Shown here in pieces: positions 5,115 through 5,410 of a stretch of 5,410 bases of DNA (position 1 is its first letter; every line of letters begins with the position of its first letter). The translations under genes and the position numbers were made by a program. The DNA comes from Tannerella sp. Lineage in GTDB: Bacteria; Bacteroidota; Bacteroidia; Bacteroidales; Tannerellaceae. The stretch covers positions 1-5,410 of the forward strand of contig JAISWC010000244.1 in assembly GCA_031271245.1 (NCBI GenBank). Reading direction: 5' to 3'. The notes beneath the pieces are model-generated. The model was not told the origin of the DNA and did no database searches. It saw only the letters and a program-made list of their open reading frames with translations.

Positions 5115-5410
5115 CTATTTCATTTCTTTTGCTTCCTGCATATCCAGTTCGTTTTTTTCTCTGTCATAAAATTTATATTCCAGAAAGGCCAGGCTTTGAT
5201 CGGGAATGATTTTCATCCCGGCCGAATATTTCATCTTCCACTGCAATCCCAGCGACCATATCCCTTTATGGATGTACGCCTCCACGTAAGGATGCACATG
5301 AAGGGTGAATTTTTTCACATTATGTACATTTACCAGACAGTCAATTTTTCCTTCCAGACTGTCGGTAAAGAGAATGGACGATTTCACGACACCTGTCCCG
5401 AAGCAGGACG
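5115..5410 (-). CDS. C-terminal part of an unrecognised beta-rich protein (start beyond window)
   Basis: The frame is open from the right edge to the TAG at 5117-5115, giving 98 complete codons of a longer protein. A GTG at 5387 is in frame, but nothing marks it as a true start and the reading frame continues past it. I do not recognise the family. The visible part has alternating polar and hydrophobic residues with many aromatics (FTLHVHPYVEAYIHKGIWSL, then LQWKMKYSAGMKI and LAFLEYKFYD), which suggests successive beta strands, as in envelope proteins. It ends in a charged tail (REKNELDMQEAKEMK) instead of the terminal aromatic residue of typical outer-membrane barrels. A hairpin terminator follows at once, so it ends its transcript and is probably independent of the hydrolase gene. 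Confidence 0.75.
   Translation of the reverse strand, partial: SCFGTGVVKSSILFTDSLEGKIDCLVNVHNVKKFTLHVHPYVEAYIHKGIWSLGLQWKMKYSAGMKIIPDQSLAFLEYKFYDREKNELDMQEAKEMK

Overview
The window most likely comes from a member of the Bacteroidales (Bacteroides/Parabacteroides type). Two observations support this. The best promoter, upstream of aroA, fits the Bacteroides -33/-7 consensus (TTTG, 19 bp, TAnnTTTG) exactly, and the gene starts have weak or no Shine-Dalgarno sequences. The proteins (LacI regulator, EPSP synthase, metal permease, secreted alpha/beta hydrolase) also read like Bacteroidales versions. Species cannot be fixed from this sequence. The aroA block looks clearly more GC-rich than the regulator at the left edge.

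All six supported genes are on the minus strand, so transcription runs right to left. From right to left they are: the C-terminal end of an unrecognised beta-rich protein (5115-5410, cut by the window edge) with a hairpin terminator right at its stop codon; a secreted alpha/beta hydrolase (4163-5041) with a signal peptide and a Ser-Asp-His triad, followed by a strong GC-rich hairpin; a gene-free stretch of about 630 bp (3533-4162) holding three kinds of short repeat and the aroA promoter; a likely three-gene operon of aroA (2282-3532), a small membrane-anchored protein with a CCxxHxxC motif (1868-2278) and an ABC-3 family metal-transporter permease (1000-1833); an AT-rich spacer with a second promoter; and a LacI-type regulator (1-862) whose C-terminus runs off the left edge.

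aroA makes EPSP for aromatic amino acid synthesis. The 3-base and 34-base gaps behind it tie the small CCxxHxxC protein and the metal permease to the same transcript. Neither the ATPase nor the binding protein of the transporter is encoded in this window. The LacI gene has its own promoter with possible operator palindromes, and its target is not visible. The hydrolase and the right-edge gene appear to be separate units. No RNA gene, CRISPR array, complete mobile element or obvious new system was found. The points most worth a second look are the small CCxxHxxC protein, the orphan permease and the repeat cluster upstream of aroA.
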